DNA of 64,000 nucleotides, taken from contig JAPPCZ010000109.1 of NCBI GenBank assembly GCA_028824685.1, positions 1 to 64,000 on the forward strand. Reading direction: 5' to 3'. The notes under the pieces are model-generated. The model did no database searches. It saw only the letters and a list, made by a program, of their open reading frames with translations, and was not told where the DNA came from. Shown one piece after another: positions 59,481-64,000 of this stretch (the stretch's first letter is position 1; every line of letters starts with the position of its first letter). The stretch is from Candidatus Poribacteria bacterium. GTDB lineage: Bacteria; Poribacteria; WGA-4E; WGA-3G. Both the position numbers and the translations under genes were made by a program.

Positions 59481-62480
59481 ATGAAATTACTGCGATATAG
59501 TCTTTTATTTACGGTCTTAGCATTCACTACGTTATCAGTAAATGCAGGCGTAGAGTGGAAAGCACTTGATGTTGGAAACTTATCGTCTGCTATATTCAAC
59601 ACCGCAGTTGTCGGTTATCCCAGTAACCCAACCCAAAACCCCTCAGGATGGTGGCCCGCAGGCACAAACGATTCCTACATCTATGAGGGAGATATTTGGA
59701 TCGGTGCTAAAAAGAATGGCGAAGTCGGCGTTGCTGAGGCAGACGGTAGACAAAGTGAAATTTGGCCGATACCAATTGAAGATCCAGATACTGGTGCTTT
59801 AGTTGACATTCTTTCCAAAAAACCCGGTGTGACGACAAAAGGCACACCGACAAACCAAGCAATTAGGTTCAAATGTTCCGATACCAATGACGAAGTAAAT
59901 AAAGGGGTAATTCTCGGTTTAGAAATTGAAGTCAACGGATTTCAATGGAGTTATGCCCCCCTCTACGACTTCTTTATCCTTGAGTATAACGTCAAAAATG
60001 TTGGAGAAGACACACTTGAAGATGTGTTTATGGCGTTTCGGTATGACGTGGATGTTTCCAGTAATGAAACAGGCACCGCGAGTTACTCAGCGGATGACTT
60101 TGTCGCGCTGGATCAGACACCAGATGGACTTAATCCTGATGATCATCCGAACCGTTACCTTTCTTATGGGTTTTCCAATGCATCTGCCCCAGGATACATC
60201 GGTTTACGCGTATTGGATGCCTATATGGGAGACGACTCAGAGGATGATGCGGCAAAGCTGCCTTTTACCGCACACAAACGGATTACCATAGATACAGACC
60301 CAACAACCGATGCGGAGATGTACGCACTCATCAGCACCCCTGGCGTTGAACCACTTCCAGCAAACTACGATGATCAACGTTTTATCCAGTCCTACGGTCC
60401 AATTGAATCGCTTGCACCTGGCGAGACATTCAATGTTATTATCGCAGTGGCTATCGGCGAAGGGTTGGCTGGTTTGCAAGCAGCTTCTGACTGGGCACAG
60501 AAGTTATATGATGATGAATATGTCGCCCCAGCACCACCGCCTTCACCACTCGTAACGGCCTATCCCGCAGACGGACAAGTTTCACTCTTATGGGAAAGTG
60601 CTGGACGATGGGTTGATAATGGCGTTAACAAAAGTATTGAAGAGTATGTTGACGTAACTGACCCAGAGAAAATCTTTGAGGGCTACAGAGTTTATAGACG
60701 GGATACCGCTTACGATGAAAACACTGGCAATCCTGTTGAAGACTGGGAATTGTTGATGGAGTTTGACAAACCGAGTGCTACCGGTAATTTCTTCACGGTC
60801 TCGCACGTCGGCAAGCAGTCTGATGCTACAATTGAAAGCATGGGTGATGAACCTTTCTTTGCTGATTTCTTCAAGAGTGCAACCTATGCTATCAAATTCA
60901 ATTCCAGCACAAGTTTTGAGGTGATAAACACAACCCTATGGGAAGTGATGGCATATAATGCCGAATTCCCAGCAGATGGCGGCGGGTATGTTGTTGTGAA
61001 GGACCCTGCTACAGGTGAACCGTATCCGGATGGGACGTACCGGTCTGGCGAACAGATATATTTTGGTGGACTCTACGTGAAAATCACTGATGGTCCCTCA
61101 GGTCCGCCTGTAGCGGGTGATATCTTCCGCGTTGTTTCTACACCATCGCAAGCACTCGGTGAAGATGTCGGTATCAAGAATTTCTTTTCTGACACGGGAT
61201 TAACAAACGGTCTGCAATATACCTATGCTGTTACCTCTTACGATTCAGGTAATCCCAAAAAAGGATTGCCAGCGATGGAGAGTAGTCAGATTGAAACAAT
61301 GGTTCATGTTGTTCCGCGTGCACATCCCGCCGGATATAAAGAACCTACTGTTGATGTGGAAGGACAAGAAAAGTTAGCTGTCACCGTTGAGCCAATGGTG
61401 CTTGCACCAGACAAAGTTACGGGACATCAATATAAGGTCGTCTGGTACGGTGCCAAACAAACTGACCCCGGCGCATATATTACAGGTCCCGGATATCAAC
61501 CCCCAGCTTATGAGATAGTTGACACTACAACAAATCAGACGGTAGTAGAGAAACAAACATTTGGCTGGTATGATCCGGAACATCAAGAGGCAGTTGAGAT
61601 CCTTACCCCGATGTTTGATGGAGTCATCTTGAAACTAACAGGGGTTAATGTGTCTTACGGAAGCTCAGACGAAAACACAATTGAGGAAGTTAAACTCACA
61701 GCAGGCACAGTCTCAGATTGGTCGGTAAATAGGCTGTCCCCTGGCTTTGGTGAGAATACATGGCCCAACGTCTGGTGGACAACGTATTTCCGGCCGCATA
61801 CCTACTCTATCACGTTTACTGACGATACACATGTCAAAGTGGTAGACGAAGATACGGGTGAAGAGATTCAATTTAACGACCAACGTGCTGATGGATATGC
61901 TATTCTCACAGATGCAGGTTGGAGTGATGAATATAACCCAGAAGGGACACCAGGTTTCTTCAGGATTTTCGTCCGTGGTGCTTACGTCTATATTTTTGAT
62001 CCAAAAGGTGAGATTTCATCTGGTGATGTATTTACTGTTAAGATGGGAGGTGTCAGTGCGCCACAGGACGGAGACGAACTGCTGTTGAAAACACAGGGCG
62101 AGTCGCTTGCTGCTGAAGACATCAAAGACGATCTGAGTAAAATTCGCGTCGTGCCAAATCCATACTTTGTCACGAACAGAGCGGTAACCTCAGAAGGAAC
62201 GGATAAGGTGTTTTTCACACACCTGCCACCACGATGCACAATACGTATCTATACGTTAGTGGGTGAATTGGTGCGCGAAATCAAACACGAAAGTGCTGAT
62301 TCCTTCAACCCTGATGAACGGTTAGCACAGGGAGACAAGGGCGGCACAGCGGAATTTGATCTGCTCAACCGTTACAATCAGGCATTGGCAAGTGGTGTTT
62401 ATATCTTCCATGTTGAAGCACAAGATGAAAAGAACGATGTTATCGGAAATAAGATAGGTCGGTTTGCCATCATTCGATAA
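59481..62480 (+). CDS. Large exported protein with FlgD/type IX-like C-terminal domain
   Basis: 999 residues. Signal peptide to about residue 22 (LSVNAGVEW). The N-terminal half has a beta-sandwich-rich part with YDFFILEYNVKNVGEDTLEDVFMAFRYDVDV, a pattern seen in large exported proteins of Poribacteria, Calditrichota and relatives, followed by fibronectin-like segments (VSLLWESAGRWVDNGVNKSI, EGYRVYRRD). The end (VVPNPYFVTNRA…, TIRIYTLVGELVREI, GVYIFHVEA) is a FlgD-type/T9SS-like sorting domain. GAGGTAAG lies upstream. The next gene, 26 bp on, encodes a PorV-like protein, so this is a second cargo/PorV pair. Function is unknown. Confidence 0.8.
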   Translation: MKLLRYSLLFTVLAFTTLSVNAGVEWKALDVGNLSSAIFNTAVVGYPSNPTQNPSGWWPAGTNDSYIYEGDIWIGAKKNGEVGVAEADGRQSEIWPIPIEDPDTGALVDILSKKPGVTTKGTPTNQAIRFKCSDTNDEVNKGVILGLEIEVNGFQWSYAPLYDFFILEYNVKNVGEDTLEDVFMAFRYDVDVSSNETGTASYSADDFVALDQTPDGLNPDDHPNRYLSYGFSNASAPGYIGLRVLDAYMGDDSEDDAAKLPFTAHKRITIDTDPTTDAEMYALISTPGVEPLPANYDDQRFIQSYGPIESLAPGETFNVIIAVAIGEGLAGLQAASDWAQKLYDDEYVAPAPPPSPLVTAYPADGQVSLLWESAGRWVDNGVNKSIEEYVDVTDPEKIFEGYRVYRRDTAYDENTGNPVEDWELLMEFDKPSATGNFFTVSHVGKQSDATIESMGDEPFFADFFKSATYAIKFNSSTSFEVINTTLWEVMAYNAEFPADGGGYVVVKDPATGEPYPDGTYRSGEQIYFGGLYVKITDGPSGPPVAGDIFRVVSTPSQALGEDVGIKNFFSDTGLTNGLQYTYAVTSYDSGNPKKGLPAMESSQIETMVHVVPRAHPAGYKEPTVDVEGQEKLAVTVEPMVLAPDKVTGHQYKVVWYGAKQTDPGAYITGPGYQPPAYEIVDTTTNQTVVEKQTFGWYDPEHQEAVEILTPMFDGVILKLTGVNVSYGSSDENTIEEVKLTAGTVSDWSVNRLSPGFGENTWPNVWWTTYFRPHTYSITFTDDTHVKVVDEDTGEEIQFNDQRADGYAILTDAGWSDEYNPEGTPGFFRIFVRGAYVYIFDPKGEISSGDVFTVKMGGVSAPQDGDELLLKTQGESLAAEDIKDDLSKIRVVPNPYFVTNRAVTSEGTDKVFFTHLPPRCTIRIYTLVGELVREIKHESADSFNPDERLAQGDKGGTAEFDLLNRYNQALASGVYIFHVEAQDEKNDVIGNKIGRFAIIR

Positions 62481-62505
62481 GGCACCCACGTTTTAGGAGA
62501 AACAC

Positions 62506-63642
62506 ATGCACAATATTATTTTTTTTCAGGGTTATTGTACAGCAAAGATAAGAAAGACGGACACACCGCGCCGTTATATTTCCTTTCTTTTAATCTTGCT
62601 ATTAGCGACTACTATGCTTTCATTGACAGTCCCCGGTTATGCAACCACGAATGTGGGTACTGCAGGGGCACAATTTCTTAAAATTGGACCAGGTGCACGA
62701 GTGGATAGTTTAGGCGGGGCATTCGGTGCAATCGCTAACGATGTTACCACCATCTATTGGAATCCAGCAGGGTTAAGCCAACTTGAAAAGACAAGTTTCT
62801 CAGATACGCACACGATATGGCTTGCAGATGTCCGATACAATTATCTCGCGTTTGCCACCCCAATAGAAAAGGTCGGCACATTGGGTGCCAGCGTTACCTT
62901 CCTCAACGTTCCTGACACAGAAATCACAACCCTGGCGAAACCAGATGGCACAGGTCTTTGGTATTCAGCATGGGATACTGCAGTGTCGTTAGCGTATTCA
63001 AGGGAACTCTATCAGAAAGAATCTGGTGCTAATCTCTCATTTGGCATCAATGCGAAATATATCCACCAACAGATCCATCGGGAAAGTGCAAGGGGTGTTG
63101 CTATAGACATCGGCACTTTATATCACACAGGTTGGCGGAGTTTACGTATCGGCATGTCGTTCTCAAACTTCGGACCTGAAATGAGTTTCAGCGGGCCCGA
63201 CCTTGAAACCGGTGTTGAAGAAGCAGGCGATGAACGAACAGCGGATTATCACCCCTACCCAGATACGACAAATCCAACGCGAAAAGCGGAGTTGGACACT
63301 ATTGAATATCCGTTGCCATCCAATTTCCGGCTCGGTGTTGCCTACGATTTAGTTGATGATGAAAGCAATCTCCTTACGATTGCGCTTGATGGTAATCATC
63401 CGAATGATAACAGCGAACGCCTGAATCTCGGTTTAGAATACTGGTACAGAAAGATGGCGGCAATACGTGCGGGGTACAAATTCCGATTAGGGCCCGATCG
63501 GAGTGATGATGAAGAAGGACTTACGCTCGGTTTAGGTATACACCTAAAATTTCGCCAAACGACGCTATCTCTGGATTACGCATTTGCTGACTTTGGATAT
63601 CTGCAAAATGCCCATCGTGTCAGTTTAGGACTAAATTTCTAA
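62506..63642 (+). CDS. PorV/PorQ family outer-membrane protein (second copy)
   Basis: 378 residues. A long N-region precedes a signal helix (SFLLILLLATTMLSLTVPGYA). The family signature follows: AQFLKIGPGARVDSLGGAFGAIANDVTTIYWNPAGLSQLE, then strand-rich repeats and a C-terminal aromatic strand (AHRVSLGLNF). It resembles the 7446 protein in layout but not closely in sequence. It lies 26 bp after the 999-aa sorting-domain protein, in the same operon. TTAGGAG precedes the ATG by seven bases. Confidence 0.85.
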   Translation: MHNIIFFQGYCTAKIRKTDTPRRYISFLLILLLATTMLSLTVPGYATTNVGTAGAQFLKIGPGARVDSLGGAFGAIANDVTTIYWNPAGLSQLEKTSFSDTHTIWLADVRYNYLAFATPIEKVGTLGASVTFLNVPDTEITTLAKPDGTGLWYSAWDTAVSLAYSRELYQKESGANLSFGINAKYIHQQIHRESARGVAIDIGTLYHTGWRSLRIGMSFSNFGPEMSFSGPDLETGVEEAGDERTADYHPYPDTTNPTRKAELDTIEYPLPSNFRLGVAYDLVDDESNLLTIALDGNHPNDNSERLNLGLEYWYRKMAAIRAGYKFRLGPDRSDDEEGLTLGLGIHLKFRQTTLSLDYAFADFGYLQNAHRVSLGLNF

Positions 63643-63667
63643 ACTGACAATTCCTTCGCTTGTAGGA

Positions 63668-63682
63668 GGGCTTTGTAAGCCC
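63668..63682 (+). terminator. Intrinsic terminator after the PorV-like gene
   Basis: GGGCTT-tgt-AAGCCC, a 6-bp stem, then a T-rich tail (GATTTCTTT), 26 bases past the stop. The stem may also be part of the GTAGGAGGG repeat family. Confidence 0.45.
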
Positions 63683-63768
63683 GATTTCTTTGGACAAATT
63701 CCAGCTATTTTAGGACGGGTCTCTGTGCCCACCGATGTTTACACATTATACTTAACGAAACACCAAAT

Positions 63769-64000
63769 ATGACAATCAAACCGAACATCGTTTATCTTCT
63801 TGCAGATCAGATCCGTGCTTGTTCACTGCCCATATACGGCGAAAAACAGATTGAAACACCGCACATTGATCGCCTTGCACAAGAAGGCACTGTTTTCTCC
63901 AACGCAATTGCCACCGCACCTGTCTGTACGCCCTATCGCTCCATGCTACTCACTGGACGATACCCACAGACAACCGGTCATCTCATCAATTTCGTCAAAA
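63769..64000 (+). CDS. Sulfatase (5' part, cut by the window end)
   Basis: The first 77 codons of a sulfatase-family arylsulfatase/alkaline-phosphatase-fold enzyme. MTIKPNIVYLLADQIRACSL carries the first metal-binding Asp, as in the family start NIVxIxxDD (here one Asp plus Gln). VCTPYRSMLLTGRYP contains the CTPYR motif (C-x-P-x-R), in which Cys is converted to formylglycine. The remainder lies beyond the window. Such enzymes release sulfate from glycans or aromatic esters. No signal peptide is obvious. Confidence 0.9.
   Translation, partial: MTIKPNIVYLLADQIRACSLPIYGEKQIETPHIDRLAQEGTVFSNAIATAPVCTPYRSMLLTGRYPQTTGHLINFVK

Overview
The window reads as a chromosome segment of an uncultivated, free-living Gram-negative bacterium. 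The best guess is Candidatus Poribacteria or a close relative; this is inference from gene content, because no rRNA is present. Supporting signs are two PorV/PorQ-type outer-membrane proteins, a giant C25 (gingipain-type) protease and a second exported protein with FlgD/type IX-like C-terminal domains, WD40 lipoproteins, LamG, DUF1111 di-haem, Gfo/Idh/MocA and sulfatase genes, moderate-to-low GC, frequent TTG/GTG starts, and many short palindromic repeats between genes. There is no CRISPR array, rRNA or intact transposase gene.

Layout. 0-8.5 kb: the C25 protease, a repeat-rich spacer and a PorV-like protein. 8.5-12.1 kb (minus): serine hydrolase, NamZ and AnmK, a peptidoglycan MurNAc-salvage set. 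12.1-17.0 kb (minus): two overlapping WD40 lipoproteins, a frameshifted exported protein, and an ECF sigma factor coupled to a membrane-anchored protein. 17.3-24.8 kb (plus): a cupin, LamG protein, Pgi, an NtrY/NtrC-type two-component pair, a pilin-like protein and a prepilin peptidase. 24.9-31.5 kb is accessory: a MITE-like element, an orphan Phd/YefM antitoxin, a haem/TPR exported protein, and a tightly overlapping pair encoding an FRG-TPR-TaqI_C fusion and an SMC-like ATPase with a HEPN-like tail. 31.6-38.3 kb: nitroreductase, amidohydrolase, TPR lipoprotein, HslU/HslV, a membrane protein and an ArsA/Get3-type ATPase. 38.6-42.0 kb (minus): a primase-polymerase-like protein and a helicase-derived protein lacking Walker A and with a changed motif II. 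42.4-46.8 kb: di-haem protein, Ldh-family dehydrogenase, tandem paralogous lipoproteins. 46.9-50.8 kb: PhoH, YbeY, a CorC-type CBS protein, tRNA-Pro behind a consensus promoter, RecO. 50.8-64 kb: TonB-dependent receptor, a toxin-antitoxin/nuclease patch, Gfo/Idh/MocA oxidoreductase, glycosyltransferase 39, a decayed higBA locus, a 999-aa exported protein with its PorV-like neighbour, and a sulfatase cut by the window edge.

The best candidates for an undescribed system are the FRG-TPR-TaqI_C plus ATPase pair (27734-31512) and the primase/degenerate-helicase pair (38590-41973). The DNA itself is also notable: one palindromic core recurs inside at least three different outer inverted repeats, which suggests a nested, non-autonomous mobile-element family. 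Two genes (14.8-15.6 kb and 59.0-59.4 kb) are split by single-base frame changes.
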